Source: Rhabdochromatium marinum (GTDB lineage Bacteria > Pseudomonadota > Gammaproteobacteria > Chromatiales > Chromatiaceae). From it: DNA of 33,015 nucleotides. Made by a program: the position numbers and the translations under genes. Numbering within the stretch: the stretch's first letter is position 1; the number at the start of each line of letters is the position of its first letter. Below the pieces are notes generated by a model, which was not told the origin of the DNA, searched no databases, and worked only from the letters and a program-made list of their open reading frames with translations. The DNA lies in NCBI RefSeq assembly GCF_016583795.1, contig NZ_NRRS01000044.1:1-33015 (forward strand), read 5' to 3'. Shown here in pieces: positions 16,399 through 24,823 of this stretch.

Positions 16399-16575
16399 AT
16401 GAAAGATATGCTAATTGTGATCGTGATTCTGCTGATTGGTGCCGGTTGGTTCTTTTTTGTTGGCCATTCCCATGCAGTAAAACTGCGATACGACTGTGGC
16501 ATTGAGGTTCCCTGGCACGAGGCCTTCTTCCTGGAAACCACAATCTGCCCTGGTGAGCGTACCTCGCAATCTTGA
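16399..16575 (+). CDS. Small single-pass membrane protein (58 aa)
   Basis: ATG at 16399, GAGG about 10 nt upstream, stop TGA at 16573-16575. The protein starts MKDMLIVIVILLIGAGWFFFVG, a strong membrane segment or uncleaved signal. A short periplasmic-type tail with two Cys follows (RYDCG and TICPG), which could form a disulfide. Family unknown. The clear ribosome site and hydrophobic N-terminus make it a believable small gene. Confidence 0.6.
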   Translation: MKDMLIVIVILLIGAGWFFFVGHSHAVKLRYDCGIEVPWHEAFFLETTICPGERTSQS

Positions 16576-16695
16576 TTCAGCGCAGCGGGCGGGCGCCAAA
16601 GGTCTTCAGGCGTGCGCGAGCGGCTTGAGTTAAGTCGCTTGCGTTTACTGCTCTCGCCCTTCACTTTTACCACCTCAAACCTGGTCAAATCCTGG

Positions 16696-17634
16696 ATGCT
16701 GACGGCAGACGCTTGGTTATTGAAATCCTCCTGCGGCCTTTGTACCCACAGTCGTGCCTGGGGCCGCTACAGCGCGAGGTTGAGCAGCTGTCTGGCGTTG
16801 TTACTTTTACTGACCGGGTGCGAGACACTGTTGTCGCCCTCGTCCCTGCTGGGGCAGGGTGAGGGGACATCGGTTGCGATGCTGGAGCCAGGCGCGCTGG
16901 CTGATGCCGAGCGGGAATCGAATAACGCAAAGAACGTAAAGCCGGCGTCTTTTGCTGCGTCCGACGGCGGTCAGGGCGGTGGTAACAGCGGTGGCTTTTT
17001 TGCGAGCTTGTTCAAGACAGGCTGTCAGGGTGATGACGCTGGCAATGATTGCGCCGAGCAGGAGGCAACCAAAGCCGATGCATGCCTGCGCCAGGCGATT
17101 GAATGTCCGCTGACGGTTTCCAACCGCGACAGCGACATGCGCCGACTGCTCGATTGCGCCGAACGCCATTACCAAAAGGCCCTGGTGCTGTCAGCGTCTG
17201 AGCAGGGCAGCAACCGTCGGTTGGCGTTGCACGGCGGGCTGCTGCTGACGCTGAGCGAACGCCGCAATCGTCTGGATGACACCGTTGGCCAGCCGCGTGT
17301 TGGACGCGAAAACAACAAGCTGCTCAAGGCCGCCGATGCCGCGCGCACGGAGGTGCCGGATAATGCGCTGGGCTTTCTCTACGGCGCCTCGGCACGCCTG
17401 TTTCGTGCCACCCTGGTGGCCGATGACGCGCAACGGTGCATCGATCTGCGCGAGGCAGCGGCGATGCTGGAGGACTCTCCCGCGCCGCCCGATGCGCTGC
17501 ATGCCGAGCAGGTGCGTCTGCGTGCCCTGGCTGTCTCGGAGCTGGCCAACTGTACGACGGCGATGCGCATCGCAGCGCGCAATTCCGACCCCCCGAGCCG
17601 CACGGCTCTGGGCGTCACCGCAAAATCAAACTGA
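16696..17634 (+). CDS. Probable lipoprotein, function unknown
   Basis: The frame is open from 16612. A start at ATG 16696 gives 312 aa with a long Arg-containing n-region, then LSSCLALLLLLTGC, a good lipobox with Cys in LTGC, implying an outer-membrane or periplasmic lipoprotein. A low-complexity Gly/Ser stretch (GGQGGGNSGG) follows. The rest is alpha-helical, with Ala/Leu-rich segments that look TPR-like (RRLLDCAERHYQKALVL, NALGFLYGASARLFRATL, IDLREAAAMLEDS) and several Cys. Start uncertain: a TTG right before the hydrophobic core is also possible. It is followed 16 nt later by pip. Confidence 0.6.
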   Translation: MLTADAWLLKSSCGLCTHSRAWGRYSARLSSCLALLLLLTGCETLLSPSSLLGQGEGTSVAMLEPGALADAERESNNAKNVKPASFAASDGGQGGGNSGGFFASLFKTGCQGDDAGNDCAEQEATKADACLRQAIECPLTVSNRDSDMRRLLDCAERHYQKALVLSASEQGSNRRLALHGGLLLTLSERRNRLDDTVGQPRVGRENNKLLKAADAARTEVPDNALGFLYGASARLFRATLVADDAQRCIDLREAAAMLEDSPAPPDALHAEQVRLRALAVSELANCTTAMRIAARNSDPPSRTALGVTAKSN

Positions 17635-17650
17635 GCCGGGGAATCTGGCA

Positions 17651-18604
17651 ATGCAGGACAGTCTTTACCCCGCCATCGAGCCGTATACGACGGAGTTTCT
17701 GGATGTCGGCGCGGGGCATCAACTTTATATCGAACAAAGCGGCAACCCGGCCGGGCAGCCGGCGCTCTTTCTGCACGGAGGACCTGGTGCCGGGTGCAGC
17801 GCCGGGCACCGACGTTTTTTCGATCCCGACCGTTACCGCATCATTTTGTTCGATCAGCGCGGCTGTGGGCGCTCGACGCCCCATGCCAGCATTGATAGCA
17901 ATACCACCTGGGATCTGGTGGCCGATATTGAGCGCTTGCGCGCCCACTTACAGGTCGAGCGCTGGCTGGTGTTTGGCGGCTCCTGGGGTTCGACGCTAGC
18001 GCTGGCCTATGCCGAACATCATCCCGAGGCAGTCTCAGCTCTGGTGTTGCGCGGTATTTTTCTGTGCCGGCCAGAGGAGATTCACTGGTTTTATCAGCAG
18101 GGCGCGAGCCGTATCTTCCCAGACTACTGGCAGGATTTTCTCGCCCCCATTCCGCCCGTTGAGCATCTTGACTTGTTGCGCGCTTATGCCGAGCGGCTGT
18201 TTGGCCCCTCAGGTGCGGAGCAGACGGCGGCGGCGCGCGCCTGGTCGCTGTGGGAAGGACGCTGCTCGACTCTGTGGCCGAATCGCGAATTGCGCGACAG
18301 CTTTGCCGCCGACGCCTTTGCACTGGCGCTGGCGCGGATCGAATGCCATTACTTTTTGCATCAGGCGTTTCTGGAACCCGATCAACTGTTGCGTGACATC
18401 GGTGCTGTGCGCAACATCCCCGGGGTCATTGTGCATGGCCGTTATGATAGCGTTTGCCCGATGGCTTCGGCCTGGGAACTGCATCAGGCCTGGCCCGAGG
18501 CGGAATTCAACATCATTCCCGATGCCGGGCATGCGGCGTTTGAGCCTGCCACAGCGCGGGCGCTGGTGGCGGCGACGGATGCCTTCGCCGCTGCCCGGGC
18601 ATGA
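17651..18604 (+). CDS. pip: Proline iminopeptidase (alpha/beta hydrolase)
   Basis: 317-aa cytoplasmic serine peptidase that removes N-terminal proline from peptides. It starts MQDSLYPAIEPYTTEFLDVGAGHQLY. The oxyanion-hole motif HGGPGAG and the family block FDQRGCGRSTPH are present. The nucleophile Ser is about 111 in GGSWGS, the Asp about 266 in HGRYDSVCP and the His about 294 in AGHAAFEP, so the triad is complete. Length is normal. The stop overlaps the start of dtd by 4 nt (ATGA), so the two are cotranscribed. Related hydrolases share this fold, but the combination of motifs is characteristic of Pip. Confidence 0.93.
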   Translation: MQDSLYPAIEPYTTEFLDVGAGHQLYIEQSGNPAGQPALFLHGGPGAGCSAGHRRFFDPDRYRIILFDQRGCGRSTPHASIDSNTTWDLVADIERLRAHLQVERWLVFGGSWGSTLALAYAEHHPEAVSALVLRGIFLCRPEEIHWFYQQGASRIFPDYWQDFLAPIPPVEHLDLLRAYAERLFGPSGAEQTAAARAWSLWEGRCSTLWPNRELRDSFAADAFALALARIECHYFLHQAFLEPDQLLRDIGAVRNIPGVIVHGRYDSVCPMASAWELHQAWPEAEFNIIPDAGHAAFEPATARALVAATDAFAAARA

Positions 18605-19038
18605 TCGGCCTGTTGCAACGCGTCTCTCAGGCGCAGGTGCAGGTAGCCGGAGCCCAGATCGGCGTCATTGCTGCGGGCTTGCTGGTGCTGGTGGCCGTGC
18701 AACCCGAAGACACCGAGGCACGCGCTGAACGCCTGCTGGAGCGGTTGCTCGGCTACCGGGTGTTTGCCGATGCCGATGGGCGTATGAATTTGAGCCTACG
18801 CGACACTGGCGGCGGGCTGCTGCTGGTGCCTCAGTTTACCCTGGCCGCTGACACCCGCAAGGGCACGCGTGCCAGCTTTACCCGCGCAGCGCCTCCCGCG
18901 CTGGGCGCGGCTTTGTTTGCGCACCTGCTGCAGTGCGCCCAGCGGCAGCACCAGCCGGTTGCCAGCGGGCAGTTCGGCGCTGACATGCAGGTGAGTCTGA
19001 CCAACGATGGTCCGGTGACCTTCTGGCTTGAATCCTGA
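18601..19038 (+). CDS. dtd: D-aminoacyl-tRNA deacylase
   Basis: 145 aa, full length. Dtd hydrolyses D-amino acids mischarged on tRNA. Diagnostic parts are MIGLLQRVSQAQV, LGYRVFADADGRMNLSL, the active-site strand VPQFTLAADTRKGTRASF and the C-terminal NDGPVTFWLES with the Gly-cisPro motif. The residue before QFTL is Pro, where E. coli has Ser; I believe this occurs in relatives and do not take it as loss of function. It overlaps pip by 4 nt. Confidence 0.95.
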   Translation: MIGLLQRVSQAQVQVAGAQIGVIAAGLLVLVAVQPEDTEARAERLLERLLGYRVFADADGRMNLSLRDTGGGLLLVPQFTLAADTRKGTRASFTRAAPPALGAALFAHLLQCAQRQHQPVASGQFGADMQVSLTNDGPVTFWLES

Positions 19039-19163
19039 CCTCTTGGCGACCCGGCTGAGTCCCTTGGGTATCTCCGGGAGCCTTGAATCATTTGAATCCA
19101 GCGCGGTGCACGCTACACTGCACCAGTTTTTCAGTTTAATTTTTGATAAAGAGAGGTTCCTTC

Positions 19164-20372
19164 GTGCTCGCGCCGCAGTCCAATTTTCACCGCATCGAGC
19201 GGCTTCCGCCTTACGTTTTCAATATTGTCAATGAGTTGAAGGCGGCGGCGCGAGCGCGGGGCGAGGATATCATCGACTTTGGCATGGGCAATCCTGATCA
19301 GCCTACGCCGCAGCACATCGTCGATAAGCTGGTTGAGGTCGCCCAGCGCCGCGATACCCATCGCTACTCAGTCTCGCGCGGCATTCCGCGCCTGCGCCGC
19401 GCCATCTGCCGTTGGTATCAGGATCGCTATCAGGTGACCCTGGACCCGGACAGCCAGGCCATTGTCACCATCGGCAGCAAGGAAGGACTTGCGCATCTGG
19501 CCATGGCTACCATGGCCCCAGGCGATACTGTACTGGTGCCCAATCCGGCCTATCCGATTCATCCCTATGGCTTTATCATTGCCGGAGCTGATGTTCGTCA
19601 CGTCAAATTGACACCCGAGGTGGACTTCTTCGAGGAACTCCAGCGTGCCATTCTCGACTCCTGGCCGCGGCCGAAGATGCTGGTGCTGAATTTTCCCGGC
19701 AATCCGACCACCCAGTGTGTCGAGCTGGAGTTCTTTGAGAAAGTCATCGAGATCGCCCGCGAGCATGGCATCTGGGTGGTGCATGATCTGGCCTATGCCG
19801 ATATTGTCTTCGACGGTTACCAAGCCCCATCCATTCTGCAAGTGCCAGGCGCCCTGGACTACGCGGTCGAGTTCTTCTCCATGTCCAAAAGCTACAACAT
19901 GCCGGGCTGGCGCATTGGCTTTATGTGTGGCAATCCGACCATGGTTGCAGCTCTGGCACGGATCAAATCCTATCTGGACTATGGCACCTTCACGCCGGTT
20001 CAGGTCGCCGCCATTCACGCACTGGAGTCCTCGCAGGACTGCGTGGCGGAGATTCGCGATCAGTATCAAAGTCGCCGTGATGTGCTCTGTGAAGGGCTGG
20101 AAGCGGCTGGCTGGCCGGTGGAGAAGCCACGCGCGACCATGTTTGTTTGGGCGCGCATTCCGGAGCCATACCGCGCCATGGGCTCGCTGGAATTCTCTAA
20201 AAAGCTGCTCAGCGATGCCAAGGTGGCGGTTTCCCCCGGTATCGGTTTCGGTGACTACGGCGATGATCATGTGCGTTTTGCACTGATCGAAAACGAACAT
20301 CGCACGCGCCAGGCGGTCAAGGGCATTAAACAGATGCTGCGCGAGGACGCGCGCCTTGGCGTCACTACTTGA
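19164..20372 (+). CDS. alaC: AlaC-type pyridoxal-phosphate aminotransferase
   Basis: 402 aa from a GTG at 19164, chosen because AGAGAGG lies 7 nt upstream; the frame also offers a TTG at 19143. Class I aminotransferase: [55 protein letters not shown], the PLP lysine about 242 in [15 protein letters not shown], and the C-terminal Arg in [10 protein letters not shown]. This matches the AlaC (glutamate-pyruvate) branch; a broader role in alanine or branched amino acids cannot be excluded. It precedes hom with a 17-nt gap, suggesting an amino-acid operon. Confidence 0.88.
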   Translation: MLAPQSNFHRIERLPPYVFNIVNELKAAARARGEDIIDFGMGNPDQPTPQHIVDKLVEVAQRRDTHRYSVSRGIPRLRRAICRWYQDRYQVTLDPDSQAIVTIGSKEGLAHLAMATMAPGDTVLVPNPAYPIHPYGFIIAGADVRHVKLTPEVDFFEELQRAILDSWPRPKMLVLNFPGNPTTQCVELEFFEKVIEIAREHGIWVVHDLAYADIVFDGYQAPSILQVPGALDYAVEFFSMSKSYNMPGWRIGFMCGNPTMVAALARIKSYLDYGTFTPVQVAAIHALESSQDCVAEIRDQYQSRRDVLCEGLEAAGWPVEKPRATMFVWARIPEPYRAMGSLEFSKKLLSDAKVAVSPGIGFGDYGDDHVRFALIENEHRTRQAVKGIKQMLREDARLGVTT

Positions 20373-20389
20373 ACAGAGGAGTAAAGCAA

Positions 20390-21706
20390 TTGGAGCCTGT
20401 CAAGATTGGACTCCTGGGACTGGGTACCGTTGGCGGTGGCACCGTCAGTGTGCTGACGGGCAATGCCGAGGAAATTGCCCGTCGTGCCGGGCGCGAGATT
20501 CGCATCGCGCATGCGGCCGCACGCGACTACGATGCGAGCCGTATTCCGGGGCTGGAGCGCATTGACACCATCGGTGATGATGCCTTTGCGGTGGTCGATG
20601 ATCCCGACATCGACATCGTTATTGAGCTGATTGGCGGCTACTCGCCGGCGCGCGAGCTGGTGCTGAAGGCGATTGAGAATGGCAAGCATGTGGTCACGGC
20701 CAACAAGGCGCTGATTGCCCTGCACGGCAATGAAATTTTCGCTGCCGCTCAGGCCAAGGGGGTCACCGTGGCCTTCGAGGCTGCCGTGGCAGGTGGAATT
20801 CCCATCATTAAGGCTCTGCGCGAGGGGCTGGCCGCCAATCATGTCGAATGGATTGCCGGCATCATTAATGGCACCGGCAATTTCATCCTCACTGAGATGC
20901 GCGACAAGGGCCGCGCATTTGCTGAGGTGCTGGCTGAGGCTCAGCAACTTGGCTATGCCGAAGCGGACCCGACCTTTGATGTCGAAGGCATTGATGCGGC
21001 GCACAAGCTCACCATCCTGGGTTCCCTGGCCTTTGGTATTCCGTTGCAGTTCGACAAAACCTTTACTGAAGGCATTTCCAAAATCGAACCCCAGGATGTC
21101 GCCTATGCCGCCGAGTTTGGCTATCGCATCAAGCACCTTGGCATCGCACGACGCACTGCCGCCGGTATCGAGCTGCGGGTGCATCCCACGCTGATTCCGC
21201 AGCGCCGGCTAATTGCCAATGTCGATGGGGTGATGAACGCGGTGCTGGTCAAATGCGATGCGGTTGGCCCGACACTCTATTATGGCGCCGGTGCGGGTGC
21301 ACTGCCGACCGCCTCGGCGGTGGTGGCGGATGTGATCGACATTGCCCGCGCCCTGACCAGCGATCCGAACAACCGGGTGCCGCATCTGGCCTTCCAGCCT
21401 GACGAACTCACCGATACCCCGGTGCTGCCGATTGAAGCGGTCGAAACCGCCTACTATCTGCGCCTGACGGCACTCGACCGCTCCGGGGTCATGGCGGCCA
21501 TCGCCGGCATTCTGGGCGAGGAGGGCATCAGCATTGAAGCCATTAAGCAGAAAGAGCCCGGTGAGGGTGACACCCATGTCTCCCTGATCATGCTCACGCA
21601 TCGGGTGACAGAGGGTGATATGAATCGCGCCATGGCGCGCATTGAAGCCCTGGAGGCCGTGCAGGGTCCAGTGGCGCGGATTCGCATGGAATCTCTGGAA
21701 GGCTGA
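20390..21706 (+). CDS. hom: Homoserine dehydrogenase
   Basis: 438 aa. The TTG at 20390 (product begins MEPVKIGLLGLGTVGGGT) is preceded by GAGGAG 8 nt upstream, so I prefer it to the TTG at 20369. It reduces aspartate semialdehyde to homoserine for threonine and methionine synthesis. Seen are the Rossmann motif GLGTVGGG, KHVVTANKALIA, the catalytic region INGTGNFILTEM with EADPTFDVEGIDAAHKLTIL, and a C-terminal ACT domain (LRLTALDRSGVMAAIAGIL from about residue 355). The ACT domain normally gives threonine feedback. No kinase domain is fused. thrC, often next to hom, is not here. Confidence 0.95.
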   Translation: MEPVKIGLLGLGTVGGGTVSVLTGNAEEIARRAGREIRIAHAAARDYDASRIPGLERIDTIGDDAFAVVDDPDIDIVIELIGGYSPARELVLKAIENGKHVVTANKALIALHGNEIFAAAQAKGVTVAFEAAVAGGIPIIKALREGLAANHVEWIAGIINGTGNFILTEMRDKGRAFAEVLAEAQQLGYAEADPTFDVEGIDAAHKLTILGSLAFGIPLQFDKTFTEGISKIEPQDVAYAAEFGYRIKHLGIARRTAAGIELRVHPTLIPQRRLIANVDGVMNAVLVKCDAVGPTLYYGAGAGALPTASAVVADVIDIARALTSDPNNRVPHLAFQPDELTDTPVLPIEAVETAYYLRLTALDRSGVMAAIAGILGEEGISIEAIKQKEPGEGDTHVSLIMLTHRVTEGDMNRAMARIEALEAVQGPVARIRMESLEG

Positions 21707-21753
21707 GACGCGAGCGCATTGGACTTGGCGACCACAGCAGGGGAGGATGAACG

Positions 21754-22005
21754 ATGGAAACAGAGGCCGTTGCACGCTTGATTCGTGACGGCTTGCCAGA
21801 GGCTGAGGTGCAGGTCACGGGCGATGGCAGTCATTTCGAGGCCAGTGTGATCAGCGCGGCTTTTGAGGGGCTGACCCCCATTAAGAAGCAGCGTCTGGTC
21901 ATGGATACCGTGCGCGAGCAGATTACCAGCGGTGAGTTGCATGCCTTGTCGATTAAAGCCCTGACGCCCGCCCAGGCTGCCGCTGCTGAGCCGTCGCTGT
22001 CTTGA
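21754..22005 (+). CDS. ibaG: BolA-family protein IbaG
   Basis: 83 aa, with GGGAGG 8 nt before the ATG. The BolA/IbaG core VQVTGDGSHFEASVISAAFEGLTPIKKQRLVMDTV is intact, with His in GDGSHF as candidate [2Fe-2S] ligand together with a monothiol glutaredoxin. The ending ALSIKALTPAQ matches IbaG. IbaG works in iron-sulfur handling and acid response. Its end overlaps the next gene's TTG start by 4 nt. Confidence 0.9.
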   Translation: METEAVARLIRDGLPEAEVQVTGDGSHFEASVISAAFEGLTPIKKQRLVMDTVREQITSGELHALSIKALTPAQAAAAEPSLS

Positions 22006-22673
22006 CTAAACCCGCTCCAGTTCCAGGCCGGGTACTGATCGGCATTCTGCTGACTGGCCTGCTGACTGGTTGGCTGCTTGGCTGTACAGAGCCGGCGCCG
22101 CCGACGATGAATTTTTACCGTGCCATTCATTCGGGGGATCTTGATCAGATCAAGCGGCATCTGTATTGGGGCACCGATGTGAATCAGGCCGGGCCGGATG
22201 GACACTACCCCTTGCAGGTGGCTGTGGCGGCCGGGCGGGTTAGCATCGCGCGTGACCTGCTGGATCATGGCGCGCGTCTGGATGTGCGCGATCCGCTTGG
22301 GCATACGCCGCTTTATAGTGCGCTGGCCAATGGTCGGGCACCGGCGGCGGATTTGCTGCTGGAGCGGGGAGCGCAGGATGATGTGCAAGTGCTGCTGAGA
22401 CAGCTGACGGTTGCGGGCGATCTCGACCGTGATACGCTGGAGTTGCTGCTGAGTCGCGGTGTTGATCTTAATCAACTGGGGCCGGATGGTCTGGCGCCTC
22501 TGCATCGGGCGGTGATGGAGGACCACTTGAAGATTGCCAAATGGCTGTTGCAGGCTGGGGCGGATGTCAATCGAGTGGCAAAGTCCGGTGATACCGCGCT
22601 TGACATGGCGCAAGCGGCTGATAGTGATCCCAATCTGGTGCGCATGCTGGAAACCTATGGCGCCGAGCGCTGA
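22002..22673 (+). CDS. Ankyrin-repeat lipoprotein
   Basis: 223 aa from a TTG overlapping the ibaG stop (TTGA). An N-terminal membrane segment ends in WLLGC, a good lipobox, so the mature protein is probably a membrane-anchored periplasmic lipoprotein. It then has four to five ankyrin repeats: AIHSGDLDQIKRHLYWGTDVN, GHYPLQVAVAAGRVSIARDLLDHGARL, GHTPLYSALANGRAPAADLLLERGA, and two near the end (GLAPLHRAVMEDHLKIAKWLLQAGADV, GDTALDMAQAAD). Ankyrin arrays bind proteins; the partner is unknown. It is coupled to ibaG. Confidence 0.85.
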   Translation: MTKPAPVPGRVLIGILLTGLLTGWLLGCTEPAPPTMNFYRAIHSGDLDQIKRHLYWGTDVNQAGPDGHYPLQVAVAAGRVSIARDLLDHGARLDVRDPLGHTPLYSALANGRAPAADLLLERGAQDDVQVLLRQLTVAGDLDRDTLELLLSRGVDLNQLGPDGLAPLHRAVMEDHLKIAKWLLQAGADVNRVAKSGDTALDMAQAADSDPNLVRMLETYGAER

Positions 22674-22745
22674 GTGCGCAATTCAGAACAGCCAGCCACT
22701 GTCGTTGACGCATCCGCCACAACACTTAACAAGAGAACAAGCACC

Positions 22746-23045
22746 ATGGCAGAAAAGGTCGAAGACCTCACCATCACCGATGTCAAAGATGGCATCGAAA
22801 CGCCCAAAGAACTGGATAAAGTCATTCTGTCCAAGGGCAGCTGGACGACCATTGTCTATCGCTATCAGGACTGGGATGGCAGGAAAGAGGCTTATAGCCC
22901 GGATAAATACACTATAAGACGCTATCAAAAGCGCAATGGTGAATATCGCCAGCAATCCAAGTTCAATATCTCCAGTGCCGCCCAGGCACAGGGGCTGATT
23001 GATGCCTTGCAAGGCTGGCTGACACAGGACAGCGATCAAGCCTAA
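22746..23045 (+). CDS. Small hypothetical protein (99 aa)
   Basis: Starts MAEKVEDLTITDVKDGIETPKELDKVILSKG at 22746, with AAGAGAA about 7 nt upstream. Soluble and charged, with WTTIVYRYQDWDGRKEAYSPDKYTIRRYQKRNGEYR in the middle and an amphipathic C-terminal helix. No signal peptide or membrane segment. I do not recognise a family. Its separate ribosome site and coding-like composition support it as a real gene. Confidence 0.75.
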   Translation: MAEKVEDLTITDVKDGIETPKELDKVILSKGSWTTIVYRYQDWDGRKEAYSPDKYTIRRYQKRNGEYRQQSKFNISSAAQAQGLIDALQGWLTQDSDQA

Positions 23046-23148
23046 CGCTTAAAGCAAATCAGCCAACGGCGGCTCAAGCGCATGCCTTAGGGATCGCGCA
23101 AGCCGGGCATGCATGAGCGGCCTTTTTTCACAACAACGGAGGCGAATC

Positions 23149-23451
23149 ATGATAAAAGTTGCCGCTCCCTCGGCGCTGGTGCTGGCCGTACTGGGCTGGG
23201 TGCTTACCCTGTTCATTGGCATGACCCTATTATCCGGAACCGCCTTGGCGGAACGCGCCTGTCAGACGGGGTGCATCCAGGGGCTGTTTTTCTCTGGCTT
23301 TGCTGTTGGAGCCGTCGCACTCCTGTTGGCGGCCTTGGCACTGACAAAACACACCGCCGCTCGCCTGCTGAGTGGCGCCGCCTTGCTACTGGCATTGCCG
23401 CTCTTTGCTGTCTATGCCGGTATCGTGGTGATTGGAACCCTGGCCAGCTGA
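23149..23451 (+). CDS. Small inner-membrane protein (100 aa)
   Basis: ATG 23149 is preceded by GGAGG 7 nt upstream; an in-frame ATG at 23113 lacks this site. Three hydrophobic segments are visible: APSALVLAVLGWVLTLFIGMTLL, GLFFSGFAVGAVALLLAALAL and GAALLLALPLFAVYAGIVVIG. A short loop between the first two holds two Cys (RACQTGCIQ). Function unknown. It is convergent with the HDOD gene, only 10 nt apart. Confidence 0.7.
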   Translation: MIKVAAPSALVLAVLGWVLTLFIGMTLLSGTALAERACQTGCIQGLFFSGFAVGAVALLLAALALTKHTAARLLSGAALLLALPLFAVYAGIVVIGTLAS

Positions 23452-23461
23452 GGGGGCTGCT

Positions 23462-24766
23462 TTAGAGTTTGTCCGGTGCTTCCAGGCTGCCCCAAATCAT
23501 GAGCTTGGTTTTGTTTACATACTCGCGGGTTTCCTCCAGGACGGCGGCGATGGCGTTCTCATTCAGCCCCAAATGCAGCGCCATGTTTGCTTGGGCCGGA
23601 TGTGCGTCATCTTTGCGATGCAGGCTCCAACCGAGTTCGCGTACCAACACATTGGCGAAGCTGACGGTGAGCAGATCCAGCGGCCATTGGCTCGTGTCCC
23701 CCAGGTCGTGATGTTGCAGGCAAATATCAATCGCATCTGGTGTAAACTTCCAGTGTTTCAGCAAAGCGGCGCCATACTCGGTGTGCATAGTATCCAGCAC
23801 TTCATAAATACCGTCATCACCCAGATGGCTTTGGGGCATGCCAGCCACGGTATGCAATAGCAACAGTTTGCCGATGTCGTGTAAAAAGCCCTTGCCATAG
23901 AGCACATCCGGGTTCAGCTTGCGGGTCTGCCTGGCGATGGCCCGCGCCGCTGCTGCCGTGGCCAGGGAATGAACCCACAGCTGTTTGAGCAGTGAGCTGA
24001 AAAACGGGTCTTCCGCCTCAAACAGCCCCCGGGTGGTGATGGTCATCACATAGTTTTGGGTTTGGCGAAACCCGAGGCGAATTACCGCTTCTTCGGTGGT
24101 ATTAAAACGCCGCACGCCGCGATAGTACCCCGAATTGGAAATGGCGAGCAGTTTGGAGCTGACGCTGCCATCCCGGCTGATTAGACTGGCAATTTCCTGA
24201 ATGGTGGCGTTGGATTTGCGGGCCACTTCATTGACTTTGAAAGCGATCTCTGGCAAAACCGGCAAAACAATATCACCACGGCGAATGCGCCGCAGCACAT
24301 CGTTGAGCGAACGCTGGCGTAAGGCTTTTTGATGCAGTTCGGCATTGGGGCCACTCTCGCTTTCCATGGCGCGTAAGGCTTCGCGTCGCAGCGCCAGCAG
24401 CTGATCGACCCGCTGGATAAAATATCCGCGCTCAAAGGGCTTGATAATATAGGCCGTCACCCCGGCACGCAGGGCATACATCACACTGATGCGATCCGCT
24501 CGGCCGGTGAGCATCATAAAGGGCAGATCACGCGTCTTGTAATGCCCGCGCAGCTTCAGGAGCAGATCGCCGCCGGAGAGCAAGGGCAAATTCCAGTCCG
24601 CAATTACCATGTCGAAGCTGTCGTTCCGGACCCGCTTCCAGGCATCCTGACCGTCCGTGGCACGCTCAAGGATCGCATCGGGGAGGGCGCGTCGCAGTAA
24701 CTGCTCCAGCTCGTGGACAAACTGGGGGTTATTTTCAGCAATCAGTAAGCGAAACGGGGCTGACAT
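23462..24766 (-). CDS. Response regulator with HDOD output domain
   Basis: 434 aa: a receiver domain (about 1-125) with phospho-acceptor D57 in VIADWNLP, LTGRAD and K109 in IIKPFE, then an HDOD domain (about 160-370). The acidic pocket is reduced to E11-N12 rather than two acidic residues, so phosphorylation may be weak. The HD-like motif FLHDIGKLL is at 294-302, and further His occur in MHTEYGAALL and LQHHD. HDOD proteins act in signalling without known catalysis. No cognate kinase is nearby. It is 57 nt from mfd, same strand, downstream of it. Confidence 0.88.
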   Translation of the reverse strand: MSAPFRLLIAENNPQFVHELEQLLRRALPDAILERATDGQDAWKRVRNDSFDMVIADWNLPLLSGGDLLLKLRGHYKTRDLPFMMLTGRADRISVMYALRAGVTAYIIKPFERGYFIQRVDQLLALRREALRAMESESGPNAELHQKALRQRSLNDVLRRIRRGDIVLPVLPEIAFKVNEVARKSNATIQEIASLISRDGSVSSKLLAISNSGYYRGVRRFNTTEEAVIRLGFRQTQNYVMTITTRGLFEAEDPFFSSLLKQLWVHSLATAAAARAIARQTRKLNPDVLYGKGFLHDIGKLLLLHTVAGMPQSHLGDDGIYEVLDTMHTEYGAALLKHWKFTPDAIDICLQHHDLGDTSQWPLDLLTVSFANVLVRELGWSLHRKDDAHPAQANMALHLGLNENAIAAVLEETREYVNKTKLMIWGSLEAPDKL

Positions 24767-24823
24767 GCCATCAATCTTAGCGCATCCAGTGATGCCGGTT
24801 GTGACCGATCAATCGCGGCACGA

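Noticed and set aside
23040-23046. GCCTAAC box resembling attC R''
   Set aside because: An isolated 7-mer at the end of a GC-rich chromosomal gene, with no matching arms or stem.
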